Made by a program: the position numbers and the translations under genes. 64,000 nt of DNA from Ureibacillus thermophilus (GTDB lineage: Bacteria > Bacillota > Bacilli > Bacillales_A > Planococcaceae): contig NZ_CP036528.1 of assembly GCF_004331915.1 (NCBI RefSeq), forward strand, positions 1,068,567 to 1,132,566, written 5' to 3'. This document shows positions 35,810 to 44,743 of the stretch, in pieces. The stretch's first letter is position 1; each line of letters opens with the position of its first letter. The notes below the pieces were generated by a model. The model ran no database searches. It was given only the letters and a program-made list of their open reading frames with translations, and had not been told where the DNA came from.

Positions 35810-36720
35810 TTAAAACACTCATTGTTGGATATGGTTCAATAGGAAAAAGACATATACGAATTTTGAACGAAATGGGACATGATGTCTACATTGTATCTAG
35901 GCATTTAGAAAATAATAAAAAATGCTATAAAACAATTGAGTTAGCGTTAACTAGTCAAGAGTTTAATTATATAGTTATAGCGAATAAGACATTTGAACAT
36001 TACGAGACTTTTAATAAAATCAACCAAAGTAACTTTAATGGAATATTATTAATAGAAAAGCCTATATTTTCAAAATTCTGTAATATCCAAAGACCTAAAT
36101 TTACAACTTACATCGCTTATAATCTTAGGTTTCATCCTCTTATTCAGGAAACAAAAAGCTTAATTGAACATGAACAAGTTCTGAGTATTAATGCTTATGT
36201 TGGTCAATATTTGCCTTCTTGGAGGCCGGGAACAGATTATTCAAAAAGTTATTCTGCTTTTGCATCGCTCGGGGGAGGAGTTATTCGTGATTTAAGTCAT
36301 GAACTCGATTATTTAAGTTATTTATTTGGTTCATGGAGAGAACTTACAGCATTTTGTGGAAAAATCAGTGATTTAAAAATTCAATCGGAAGATTATTGTC
36401 AAGTTATGTATAATACTGAAAATAATATAAAAATAACTTTAGAATTAAATTATTTAGATCGAATCGTTCAAAGATATTATACAATTCAAACGAATAATAA
36501 AACAATTAAAGTTGATTTGATTAATAATCAAATAAATATTAATGGAAATGTTATTCAATATCCGAAAATAGATAGAGATTATACATATTTAAAGCAACAT
36601 GAACATATTCTTTCTAATTCGGAAATACCATGTACATTTGAAGAAGGCTTAAAAATTATTGAGATGATCGAAGCAATAGAACGCTCTTCAAAAGATAGGA
36701 AGTGGATAAAAAATGAATAG
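35806..36720 (+). CDS. Gfo/Idh/MocA family oxidoreductase in the legionaminate operon
   Basis: A 304-residue NAD(P)-dependent sugar oxidoreductase with an N-terminal Rossmann fold (LIVGYGSIGKRHIRILNEMGH). The second domain includes the EKP motif (LIEKPIFSK) and the conserved GGGVIRDLSHELDYLSYLFG, where the His is the usual catalytic residue. The canonical legionaminate pathway has no step that needs it. It could make a variant sugar or act on a precursor. It overlaps ptmE by four bases and legF by eight, so it is a true member of the operon. Confidence 0.8.
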   Translation: MIKTLIVGYGSIGKRHIRILNEMGHDVYIVSRHLENNKKCYKTIELALTSQEFNYIVIANKTFEHYETFNKINQSNFNGILLIEKPIFSKFCNIQRPKFTTYIAYNLRFHPLIQETKSLIEHEQVLSINAYVGQYLPSWRPGTDYSKSYSAFASLGGGVIRDLSHELDYLSYLFGSWRELTAFCGKISDLKIQSEDYCQVMYNTENNIKITLELNYLDRIVQRYYTIQTNNKTIKVDLINNQININGNVIQYPKIDRDYTYLKQHEHILSNSEIPCTFEEGLKIIEMIEAIERSSKDRKWIKNE

Positions 36721-37420
36721 AATTTGTACAATTTGTGCTCGTGGCGGTTCAAAAGGTGTAAAAAATAAAAACCTTAGAGAATTATTAGGGAAACCATTAA
36801 TCGCACATAGTATTTTACAAGCAAAAAAAAGTGGCCTATTTGATGTTATAGCTGTAAGCAGTGACGATGAACAAATTTTACAAGTATCATTAGATTATGG
36901 GGTAGATTATATCATTAAACGTCCTGAGGAATTAGCAAGTGATATAGCACCAAAATTACCAGCAATACAACATTGTGTGATGCAAGTGGAGAAGCTCAAA
37001 AATATAGAATTTGATATAATTGTTGACATTGATGCTACATCACCTTTGAGAACAATTGAAGATTTGAAAAATTCAATCGAAATGTTCGAATCTCATAAAG
37101 ATGCAAAAAATTTAATAACAGCTACACCATCAAGAAGAAGTCCATATTTTAATTTAATAGAAGAAAAACAAGACGGATATGTGACTCTTTCTAAACCGCT
37201 TAAAAATAATATTGTTCGTAGGCAAGATGTTCCAAATAGCTATGATATGAATGCTTCAATTTATATTTGGAGAAGAGAAGAATTTTTTAATGCAAATTCT
37301 GTATTTACAAATAGAACAATTTTATACGTAATGCCTGAAGAACGTTCTTTTGATATTGATTCAGAACTAGATTTTGAGATAGTAAAAATGTTAGCAGAAA
37401 AAAGAGGGACGTTAGAATGA
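36713..37420 (+). CDS. legF: CMP-legionaminic acid synthetase LegF (NeuA family)
   Basis: An acylneuraminate cytidylyltransferase-type enzyme, 235 residues, which activates the nonulosonic acid with CTP, giving the donor for Maf. Motifs: ICARGGSKGVKNKNLRELLGKPLIAHSI, AVSSDDEQIL, IVDIDATSPLRTIEDL, MNASIYIWRREEF, and DIDSELDFEIV. It overlaps both neighbours. Confidence 0.88.
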   Translation: MNRICTICARGGSKGVKNKNLRELLGKPLIAHSILQAKKSGLFDVIAVSSDDEQILQVSLDYGVDYIIKRPEELASDIAPKLPAIQHCVMQVEKLKNIEFDIIVDIDATSPLRTIEDLKNSIEMFESHKDAKNLITATPSRRSPYFNLIEEKQDGYVTLSKPLKNNIVRRQDVPNSYDMNASIYIWRREEFFNANSVFTNRTILYVMPEERSFDIDSELDFEIVKMLAEKRGTLE

Positions 37421-38235
37421 ACTATTTTGAACTTTTTTCATTAAAAAATAAAAGTGCTATTGTAACTGGTGGTGCTGGGATAATCGGAAGTCATATATGC
37501 AAAGGCTTAGCGGATGCAGGCGCAAATGTTGCGATTGTAGATATTAATATTGAAAGAGCTCGTGAAATAGCAAAAGAAATAGAAAATAAATATAAAGTAA
37601 AGTCTATAGCAATTTATTGTGATATTACTTCTGAACAATCTGTAAAAGAAATGGTTCAAATTGTTGTTGAGACGTTTGGAGAAATTAATATATTACATAA
37701 TAATGCAGCAGGAAAATCTAGTAATTTAGAAGCTTTTTTTGCACCTTTTGAAGAATATGAATTAAGCCAATGGAAAGAAATCATGGCTACCAATTTAGAC
37801 AGTATGTTTCTTGTAGCAAAATATGTAGGAAGAGTAATGAAAGAGCAAGGTAAGGGAGGCTCTATCATTCAGACATCTTCAATTTATGGAATAAATGGTC
37901 CTGATAATAGAATATATGAGGGATCTTTTTATTTAAACAGAGAAATAAATACACCAGCAATCTATTCAGCCTCCAAAGCTGGAGTTATTGGACTAACAAA
38001 ATATTTAGCTACTTATTGGGCGAAAGAGGGGATTCGCGTAAATTCAATTACTCCTGGTGGGGTTGAAAGCGGTCAAAATGAAATTTTTAAACAAAAATAT
38101 TCCAATCGCATTCCATTGGGAAGAATGGCTAAAGCTGAGGAAATGGTTGGGGCTGTTATTTACTTAGCTTCTGATGCTTCAAGTTATGTTACTGGGCAGA
38201 ATATTATAGTGGACGGCGGTTTAAGTGCTTGGTAA
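37417..38235 (+). CDS. ptmA: short-chain dehydrogenase PtmA-like (flagellin modification)
   Basis: A classical SDR enzyme, 272 residues: cofactor loop TGGAGIIGSHICKGLADAG, NNAAG, catalytic SSIYG..YSASKAGVIGLTKYLA, and a C-terminal VTGQNIIVDGGLSAW. The insert between the catalytic Ser and Tyr (NGPDNRIYEGSFYL) matches PtmA proteins found with legionaminate clusters. The precise reaction is uncertain. It is the last intact gene of the operon. Confidence 0.82.
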   Translation: MNYFELFSLKNKSAIVTGGAGIIGSHICKGLADAGANVAIVDINIERAREIAKEIENKYKVKSIAIYCDITSEQSVKEMVQIVVETFGEINILHNNAAGKSSNLEAFFAPFEEYELSQWKEIMATNLDSMFLVAKYVGRVMKEQGKGGSIIQTSSIYGINGPDNRIYEGSFYLNREINTPAIYSASKAGVIGLTKYLATYWAKEGIRVNSITPGGVESGQNEIFKQKYSNRIPLGRMAKAEEMVGAVIYLASDASSYVTGQNIIVDGGLSAW

Positions 38236-38308
38236 TCTTATTCATAATGTGGCGAGTAGGAATGATATAAGTTACTAATAAAAACTTTATAATAACTATC
38301 TATTAGGA

Positions 38309-39064
38309 ATTGACAAATCTAACAAAAGCGATTATACCTGTTGATTTTACCGGGCAGCCGGCAGATATGGATGCAATTATGGAGATTGCCAGAAAACATA
38401 ATTTGCTTGTTATAGAAGACGGTGCCCACTCTCTTGGAGCAGAGTACAAGGGGAAAAAGGTTGGAACATTTGCTGATATGACAATGTTTAGTTTCCATCC
38501 TGTAAAGCCCATTACCACTGGAGAAGGTGGAATTATTGTCACAAACAACGAAGAATATTATGAAAAACTTTTGTTGTTTCGGAGCCACGGCATAACAAAA
38601 ACACCTTACGCTTTAGAACAAGGCGATTGGTATTATGAAATGGTTGATCTTGGATTTAATTATCGAATGACGGATATTCAAGCTACTCTTGGCTTGTCTC
38701 AATTGAAAAAAATTGATGTTTTTTTAGCGCGAAGAAGAGAAATTGCGAAGATTTATAATGAAGCGTTCGCTAATGAACCTTTATTACAAATTCCTGAGCA
38801 GCTTGGAGGAACAAATTCTGGTTGGCATTTATATATGTTACAGCTTAGTGACAAACTGGATCGTAAAAAATATTCAATCAAATGCGTGAATTTAATATTG
38901 GTGTTCATGTTCATTATATTCCTGTGTATTGGCATCCGTATTATCAAAAATTAGGTTATTCAAAAGGGCTTTGCCCAGTGGCGGAAAGATGGTATGAGCA
39001 TGCTTTAACGTTGCCGATTCATCCAGGTTTAGAAGATAGAGAAATTGATTTTAATTATTCATAG
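38309..39064 (+). pseudogene. pseC: broken pseC (pseudaminic acid aminotransferase) remnant
   Basis: The sequence matches the middle and C-terminal parts of a PseC-type PLP aminotransferase: VIEDGAHSLGAEYKGKKVG, the lysine segment FSFHPVKPITTGEGG, and NYRMTDIQATLGLSQLKK. The first third of the protein is absent. A one-base loss in a run of A at about 38865-38870 shifts the frame: the C-terminal part (REFNIGVHVHYIPVYWHPYYQKLGY..CPVAERWYEHALTLPIHPG) continues in another frame at 38882-39064, and the last residues are missing. It is therefore dead, and suggests that an earlier pseudaminate pathway was replaced by the legionaminate operon. Confidence 0.85.
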
Positions 39065-39149
39065 TTTATTGGAATTGATAAATACTTGATTTTAATGGAT
39101 TTTTCGTTGTGAGTGAGAAACGATATTTAGTTTTTCAATCGTAAACAAA

Positions 39150-39305
39150 ACACCTCCTCTGTAATCGATAACTCTATCTTACAGGGAGGTACGATCGATT
39201 GATATGCGTCATTTGAATTCGGGCTTACTTACAAGACACCACAAATTCTGTCCTAGTCCTCATAAACAAAATCCCTCCCTGTACCTTATCTACAGGGAGG
39301 GTAAA
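39150..39305. terminator. two related hairpins after the second flagellin gene
   Basis: CCCTCCCTGTA / TACAGGGAGGG (about 39273-39301), with T-rich sequence on the minus strand, is the terminator of the flagellin-like gene at 39314. A related imperfect hairpin, CCTCCTCTGTAA / TTACAGGGAGG, lies at about 39153-39190, as if the element had been duplicated. Confidence 0.7.
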
Positions 39306-39313
39306 TTTTTGGA

Positions 39314-40123
39314 TTAATTAAATAAATTCAAAACCGCCCTTACCTTTTCGTTGGTGTTTTTAATTAATAATTGCTCACCTTGTTGGATGATTTGTTGTTT
39401 TACAAAATCCACCATTTCTGTTGCCATGTCAGGGTCGCGGAGTAGGGATTCGGATTTTTGAATGCTTTCTTGAACGCGACTTGCATTTTCATGTTTCATT
39501 GAAAGGCGATTGTAAGAGGCGCCTGTTTTGGCTAAATTTTTTGACACATATTCTAAGGCATTATCTATATCTTGAATGAGCTTATTTGCCTTCTCGCGGG
39601 TTTCTAAGCTGGCATTTTCAAGACCTAATTTTTTTGTACTCACATCAACTGTATCAATGGCAAGATTTTGATTGCTGTTGGCGCCTACGTGTATATAAAG
39701 CGGACGATTTTCTCCTAAAATTTTTTGCGTATTAAACTCCATATACTCAGCAGTTTTATCAATGGATTCCATTAACTGATCGACTTCTGTTTGAGCAAGG
39801 GAACGATCTTCATCCGTTAATGTATCGCTTGCAGCTTGCACTGCTAATTCTCTTGTGCGAAGCAAAATTTTATTCACACTTTGCAAGCCCTCATCCGTCA
39901 CCTCTAATACCGAAAGCCCGTCCTGAATGTTTTGCTGGGCGCGAGATAATCCTCTAATTTGTGTGCGCATTGTTTCTGAAATCGAAAGCCCTGATGCATT
40001 CAATGATGCGCGAACAATTTTATCTCCACCAGAAAGTTTTTCCAATGTTTTTGTGATAGAAGATTCTGTTTTAGCAACTCGATTGCTTGCATATGTCATC
40101 CATGACTTATCTTGTATTCTCAA
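39314..40123 (-). CDS. second, divergent flagellin
   Basis: A 269-residue flagellin paralogue. The TTG at 40121-40123 is taken as the start: GGAGGG lies seven bases upstream and the protein then begins with a flagellin-like LRIQDKSW; the ATG at 40138 is part of the ribosome site. The N-terminal (EKLSGGDKIVRASLNASGLSISETMRTQIRGL) and C-terminal (VQESIQKSESLLRDPDMATEMVDFVKQQIIQQGEQLL) D0/D1 regions are conserved but clearly altered, including loss of the usual RAGDDAAG and the terminal QAN..LLR. It has its own sigma-D promoter and a divergent FliS-like gene. It may be a minor or specialised filament subunit. Confidence 0.87.
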   Translation of the reverse strand: MRIQDKSWMTYASNRVAKTESSITKTLEKLSGGDKIVRASLNASGLSISETMRTQIRGLSRAQQNIQDGLSVLEVTDEGLQSVNKILLRTRELAVQAASDTLTDEDRSLAQTEVDQLMESIDKTAEYMEFNTQKILGENRPLYIHVGANSNQNLAIDTVDVSTKKLGLENASLETREKANKLIQDIDNALEYVSKNLAKTGASYNRLSMKHENASRVQESIQKSESLLRDPDMATEMVDFVKQQIIQQGEQLLIKNTNEKVRAVLNLFN

Positions 40124-40163
40124 GCTTGTACCCTCCATCCATGAAATTTCAACTACATATTTT

Positions 40164-40190
40164 ATATCGACAAAATCATTTTAATATTAA
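40164..40190 (-). promoter_or_regulatory. sigma-D promoter of the second flagellin gene
   Basis: On the minus strand TTAA, 15 bases, GTCGATAT; the -10 matches 7 of 8 consensus positions (GCCGATAT). Confidence 0.7.
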
Positions 40191-40228
40191 AATGGTTTTA
40201 AACCTTATTTATTTGGGGGTATGAGTTA

Positions 40229-40627
40229 ATGCAAAAAAAATCAGCTCATCTTGCCTATCAAACTAGCAGTATTTCAACCCTTTCGCCAAGCGAAGTGACA
40301 TTGCGATTATTGAAGCTTTGCCTGGGATGCCTGAAAGAATCCAAGCATATGATTGAAGTGAATGATATTGAAGGCCGCAACCGAAAACTAAAAAAAGCTC
40401 AAGACATTATTATGGAATTAATGAACTTGTTAGATCTCGAACAAGAGGCTTCAAAAGCATTGCTCACATTATATGAATATTTACATCATTCATTAGTAGA
40501 AGCAAATATCCATAAAGATATTTATAAAATTACTGAAGTGGAGAAACATTTGAAAAAACTTCAAAAAGCAATGGAGGAAGCAATTAAGTTAAAGCGAGCA
40601 AAAATGTCTTTCAATGACATTATTTAA
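40229..40627 (+). CDS. FliS-like flagellin chaperone paralogue
   Basis: A 132-residue helical protein resembling FliS (YQTSSISTLSPSEVTLRLLKLCLGCLKESKHMIE, IMELMNLLDLEQEASKALLTLYEYLHHSLVEANIHKD). It is more diverged than the fliS at 44123. It is divergent from the second flagellin and only 105 bases away, so it is probably the cognate chaperone of that flagellin. A GGGGGT ribosome site precedes the ATG. Confidence 0.8.
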   Translation: MQKKSAHLAYQTSSISTLSPSEVTLRLLKLCLGCLKESKHMIEVNDIEGRNRKLKKAQDIIMELMNLLDLEQEASKALLTLYEYLHHSLVEANIHKDIYKITEVEKHLKKLQKAMEEAIKLKRAKMSFNDII

Positions 40628-40650
40628 ACTTAATGTTTTTTGAAACTATA

Positions 40651-40675
40651 TAAAAATTTTTTTCATTACCGATAT
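40651..40675 (+). promoter_or_regulatory. sigma-D-like promoter of flaG-fliD
   Basis: TAAA, 13 bases, ACCGATAT. The -10 matches 7 of 8; the spacing is slightly short. It lies about 55 bases upstream of flaG. Confidence 0.55.
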
Positions 40676-40727
40676 TAACGGTAGAGTATATTTTGTGCGG
40701 TTTTTCAAAAAAGGAGGATATTTAGTC

Positions 40728-41087
40728 ATGCGTATTTCATCTCAATCCGTCGTTGACAGTTCTTCTAGAAATGTGCCTCAAGATATATTTGTCGATAAAA
40801 TGAAAAAAAATAATGAAATTGAGACCGAACAGGAAGAAAAACAAATCGAATTATCTAAATTTAACAGGGATAAGTTGAGTCAAGCTGTTGACTCATTGAA
40901 TGAATTTTTGCAAATCAGTTATAAATCGTCCAAATTTGTTTTGCATGAAGAGTTGGATTGCTACTATATTCAGTTGGTCGATCAGGAAACAGATGAGGTT
41001 ATAAAAGAAATTCCGCCAAAAAAACTGCTTGATGCTTTTTATGAAATGCAGAAATTAGTCGGCATGATTGTAGACGAAAAGATTTAA
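40728..41087 (+). CDS. flaG: FlaG family protein
   Basis: A 119-residue FlaG/YvyC protein that affects filament length. The ATG at 40728 follows AAAAGGAGG; a GTG at 40695 lies before the ribosome site. The conserved C-terminal part is FVLHEELDCYYIQLVDQETDEVIKEIPPKKLLDAFYEMQKLVGMIVDEKI. It is 23 bases before fliD. Confidence 0.88.
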   Translation: MRISSQSVVDSSSRNVPQDIFVDKMKKNNEIETEQEEKQIELSKFNRDKLSQAVDSLNEFLQISYKSSKFVLHEELDCYYIQLVDQETDEVIKEIPPKKLLDAFYEMQKLVGMIVDEKI

Positions 41088-41110
41088 TCTTTATAAGGAG
41101 GATTTTTACC

Positions 41111-43708
41111 ATGGGTTCTACACTGCGTATTGGAGGATTAGCTTCAGGGTTAGATATTGATGAATTAGTTGAAAAGCTGATGTTTGCAGAACGTGCACCT
41201 TTAGATAAATTAGAACAACAAAAACAAACATATGAATGGACACGAGATGCGTATCGAAACGTGTACACGCAATTAACTACATTTGATACTTATATTGCAG
41301 ATAATTTAGTTTTAAAAAGTTTTCTCACAAAAACTTCTACTTCTTCCAATTCGAGCTTGGTTGATGCAACAGCAACTGGTTCAGCATCTGGAACATTAAC
41401 GATTGAAGGAGTTTCTCAATTAGCGGAAGCGGCTCGTGCTACGGGCAGTCAAGTGAATGCAATTGGTACAACTAAATTAAGAGATTTATTAGGTGAAAAT
41501 ATAAGTCAGAATTATATTGAAATTCGTGCGATTCAAAAAGATGGCACAATAGCTTCAACGGCTACAAAAATTGAGTTTACGCTGGATATGACGGTAGACG
41601 ATTTTGTAAACAAAATTAACAAAAGCAATGCGGGCGTATCGGCTATATTTGAAAATGGTCGAATGTCCATTACTGCGAAAAATACAGGAGATGTTAAAGG
41701 CAGTGCTGAAATTGTCGTAGAATCTGGACAAGAAATTTTCCAAAAATTTGGATTTACTCTTTCGGGTACTGATTCAAAAGAGTTGGCCAATAACGGAAAA
41801 AATGCCATTTTCCAAGTGAACGGCATCGCTACAGAAAGATCATCTAATACTTTTAGTATCAATGGTTATAATGTTACTTTAAAAAGTACTTTTAACAGTA
41901 TTCAAACAATTGCAGAAAAATTCAACGCAGCAAAAGCAGAATTAAATAATGCAAGAGTAAATAAAAATGATAAAGAACAACTGTACATTGACGCTCAAAA
42001 TAGTTACTATAACGGAGCTGATACAACAAAAAGTTACACGGCTATACATAATACTGCATATTTAAATGCATTTGGCAATGATACTTTATCACTTTCAGAA
42101 CAAGAAGTATTTAATAAACTTGGAAGTTCATTCTGGAAAACTATAACTGATGCAGAGATTAACGCCATTGTAGGTAAAACTTCTGTAGAGGAGATTAAAG
42201 ATAGCGGCTTATTTGACAAATTAACTGATAAGCAAATTGAAGCTTTGATAGGTTTAGATGAAGCTACAATCAATAAATTTACTGAACATGCAAAATATCA
42301 AGTTTATGGTACAAAATTAAAGGATTTTGATGCAAATACCATTACTAAAATTAAAAGTTTTTCTTACGATAGTGACGAAGAATTAGAAGATATTCGAAAA
42401 AGAATTGATGAAGAGTTAGATGTTAGTGATGAAGTCAAAACTGCATTAAAATCTTTATCTAAAGAAGATTTGACAAATTTATTTGCAGCTTCAGAGGATA
42501 CTTTATCACTTTATCAAAGAAAAGCGCAAGCGGATGATTTGAAATCAAAATATAATGCGCTTGGAGATTCATTCTTTAATGATTTAGAAAATGATGAAAT
42601 TACAACAATTATCACAATTGATTTTTCACAAGAAGATGCCATTTCTTCTATTAAAGATATAGACGAAGATTTATACAATAAATTAAAAAATTTGTCTCCA
42701 AGTCAAGTTACAGCATTAGCTAGTTTATCAGAGGATAATTTGAACAAGTTTAAAAGTTTAGCTGAACAAAATATATCTAGAAGTGATTATCTAAAAGCAA
42801 AATCAGAATATGAGGCAGCGGAAACACGTTTGACAAATGCCCAAAATACTTTTAATACGGCATTAGCGGACGCGAAAAATGCGAATATTATTCTAGGAGA
42901 CGGCGAAAACGCAACGATTGATACAAATTCTGATGCCTATAAAAATGCTTTAACATCTGATTCAGTGAAAATTACTTCCACAACTAATGTGGATGACATC
43001 GTTAGTAAAATTAAAGATTTTGTGAAAACCTATAATGGTTTAATTACTCAGCTCAATACGCTTTTAAAAGAAAAGAAAAACAGAGATTTTCCGCCATTAA
43101 CGGATGCGCAGAAAAAAGAAATGGATGACGATGAAATTGAAAAATGGGAAGCAAAAGCAAAAACAGGCCTTTTGAGAAATGATTCGATTTTACAAAGCGC
43201 CCTCTCTAGTATGCGTGCTTTAGTATATGAAGCCAATCCTGCGGTTTCGAATTCCAAATACAATACGTTATACAGCATTGGAATCACGACTTCCAACTCT
43301 TACACTGATGGCGGTACATTGACAATCGATGAAAACAAATTACGTGCTGCGCTTGAAGACGATCCTGATGCAGTTGCAGCATTGTTTACGAATGCAGCTG
43401 GAAAAAAAGATGATACAATTATTGTAAACAATGAAGAAAAGAAAGTTGATACACGTGGATATTTAACAAAATTACGTGAAGTGTTGTCTAATACGAAGAT
43501 TAAGATTGAGAAAAAAGCCGGTCGTTCTACTATGACTGAGAATTCGTATTCATTGGGTAAATCATTAATTGAGATTAAAGAGCGTATCGATGTATGGAAG
43601 AAAAAATTAGAATCAATTGAAAATCGTTATTGGAAACAATTCACGGCATTAGAAACGGCGGTAAGTAAATATAATTCTAATGCAAGTTTCTTTACACCAC
43701 AAAATTAA
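41111..43708 (+). CDS. fliD: filament cap protein FliD, with a large inserted region
   Basis: The HAP2 cap that folds flagellin at the filament tip. The N-terminal GLASGLDIDELVEKLMFAERAPLDKLEQQKQTYEWTRDAYR and the C-terminal FVKTYNGLITQLNTLLKE..GTLTIDENKLRAALEDDPDAVAALF..LEAIENRYWKQFTALE-type segments are standard FliD. At 865 residues it is far longer than the usual 450-550. The excess lies at about residues 260-620 and is acidic and helical. It contains two similar blocks: LGSSFWKTITDAEI..ATINKFTEH at about 337-393 and LGDSFFNDLENDEI..DNLNKFKSL at about 484-550. AAGGAGG precedes ATG. Confidence 0.92.
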   Translation: MGSTLRIGGLASGLDIDELVEKLMFAERAPLDKLEQQKQTYEWTRDAYRNVYTQLTTFDTYIADNLVLKSFLTKTSTSSNSSLVDATATGSASGTLTIEGVSQLAEAARATGSQVNAIGTTKLRDLLGENISQNYIEIRAIQKDGTIASTATKIEFTLDMTVDDFVNKINKSNAGVSAIFENGRMSITAKNTGDVKGSAEIVVESGQEIFQKFGFTLSGTDSKELANNGKNAIFQVNGIATERSSNTFSINGYNVTLKSTFNSIQTIAEKFNAAKAELNNARVNKNDKEQLYIDAQNSYYNGADTTKSYTAIHNTAYLNAFGNDTLSLSEQEVFNKLGSSFWKTITDAEINAIVGKTSVEEIKDSGLFDKLTDKQIEALIGLDEATINKFTEHAKYQVYGTKLKDFDANTITKIKSFSYDSDEELEDIRKRIDEELDVSDEVKTALKSLSKEDLTNLFAASEDTLSLYQRKAQADDLKSKYNALGDSFFNDLENDEITTIITIDFSQEDAISSIKDIDEDLYNKLKNLSPSQVTALASLSEDNLNKFKSLAEQNISRSDYLKAKSEYEAAETRLTNAQNTFNTALADAKNANIILGDGENATIDTNSDAYKNALTSDSVKITSTTNVDDIVSKIKDFVKTYNGLITQLNTLLKEKKNRDFPPLTDAQKKEMDDDEIEKWEAKAKTGLLRNDSILQSALSSMRALVYEANPAVSNSKYNTLYSIGITTSNSYTDGGTLTIDENKLRAALEDDPDAVAALFTNAAGKKDDTIIVNNEEKKVDTRGYLTKLREVLSNTKIKIEKKAGRSTMTENSYSLGKSLIEIKERIDVWKKKLESIENRYWKQFTALETAVSKYNSNASFFTPQN

Positions 43709-43722
43709 GGAATTGATATAAA

Positions 43723-44085
43723 ATGGATTTGACAAATGAATTATTACAAATTTCAGCAAAGCTTTATCAACTCCTGTCTTCTTCTATTCCAAAAGGTGAA
43801 GAAAGAAGTCAATATATAGATCGAATTAATTTTTTGCTAGATGAGCAGGGGAAAATCATTAATGCTCTCAAAGCGCAAAACTTTCAGTTGAACAAAGAAA
43901 TCAAATCCCACGCCATGCTTATGGAGTTGAATCGAAGAATAGGGGAAAAATTGCAACTGGTAATGGAAGAAGTAAAAAAAGATCTAAGAGATATACAAAA
44001 TACCAAAAAAAATGAGAAACATTATATGAATCCATATTCTAATGTTCAAGTTATGGACGGTATGTATTACGATCGAAAAAGTTAA
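43723..44085 (+). CDS. fliT: flagellar chaperone FliT-like
   Basis: A 120-residue helical protein between fliD and fliS, the usual place of the FliD chaperone FliT. Sequence similarity is weak by eye (LLQISAKLYQLLSSSIPKGEERSQYIDRINFLLDEQGKIINAL), as is normal in this family. AAGGAATT precedes the ATG. The assignment relies mostly on position and size. Confidence 0.7.
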   Translation: MDLTNELLQISAKLYQLLSSSIPKGEERSQYIDRINFLLDEQGKIINALKAQNFQLNKEIKSHAMLMELNRRIGEKLQLVMEEVKKDLRDIQNTKKNEKHYMNPYSNVQVMDGMYYDRKS

Positions 44086-44122
44086 TACCTGCTTTTTAAA
44101 TTCCTAAAAGGAGTGTCTATAC

Positions 44123-44524
44123 ATGACAGTGCAAAATGCGCTTAATAGTTATAAACAAAACAGCGTTACAACTGCCTCACCAGGTGAATTAACATTGATG
44201 CTATACAATGGATGTTTGAAATTTTTGGCAAAAGCTAAAAAAGCAATTGAAGAGAAAAACTTTGAAGAAAAAAATAAAAATATCCAAAAAGCACAAGCCA
44301 TTATTAATGAATTAATGGTTACACTAAATATGGATTATGAAATTGCTAAACAAATGTATTCATTATATGAATATATGAATTATCGTTTAATTCAGGCAAA
44401 TATTAAAAATGATATTGCCATCCTCGATGAAGTTTCAGGATTTGTAACAGAATTCCGCGATACATGGAAACAAGTAATTCAAATTAATCGACAGCAACAA
44501 TATGGAAATAATCAACAATTATAA
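44123..44524 (+). CDS. fliS: flagellin export chaperone FliS
   Basis: A 133-residue chaperone binding the C-terminus of flagellin: NALNSYKQNSVTTASPGELTLMLYNGCLKFL, KAQAIINELMVTLNMDYEIAKQMYSLYEYMNYRLIQANIKND. It lies at the end of the fliD-fliT-fliS unit, with AAAAGGAG before ATG. A terminator follows at 44695. Confidence 0.93.
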   Translation: MTVQNALNSYKQNSVTTASPGELTLMLYNGCLKFLAKAKKAIEEKNFEEKNKNIQKAQAIINELMVTLNMDYEIAKQMYSLYEYMNYRLIQANIKNDIAILDEVSGFVTEFRDTWKQVIQINRQQQYGNNQQL

Positions 44525-44694
44525 ATTTGTTAGTGGTTTACCCACGAGATTTTTTAAGAATATGAACAAACTATAATATCGATAGATTAAGAAGAGGCTA
44601 TTCGTCACTTTGAATATATTTAGCTATGCGCTTTGTTGTATAAAACTGAAATGATAGCTTAAAGGAAATAGTGAAACTTGAAATCGGCCACTGT

Positions 44695-44723
44695 GATCAT
44701 CCCAGTGGCTTTTATTTTTTTAA
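44695..44723 (+). terminator. intrinsic terminator of the fliD-fliT-fliS unit
   Basis: GGCCACTG / CAGTGGCT hairpin and a T-rich tail (TTTATTTTTTT). Confidence 0.8.
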
Positions 44724-44743
44724 TAAAAATTTCGGAGGATTTT

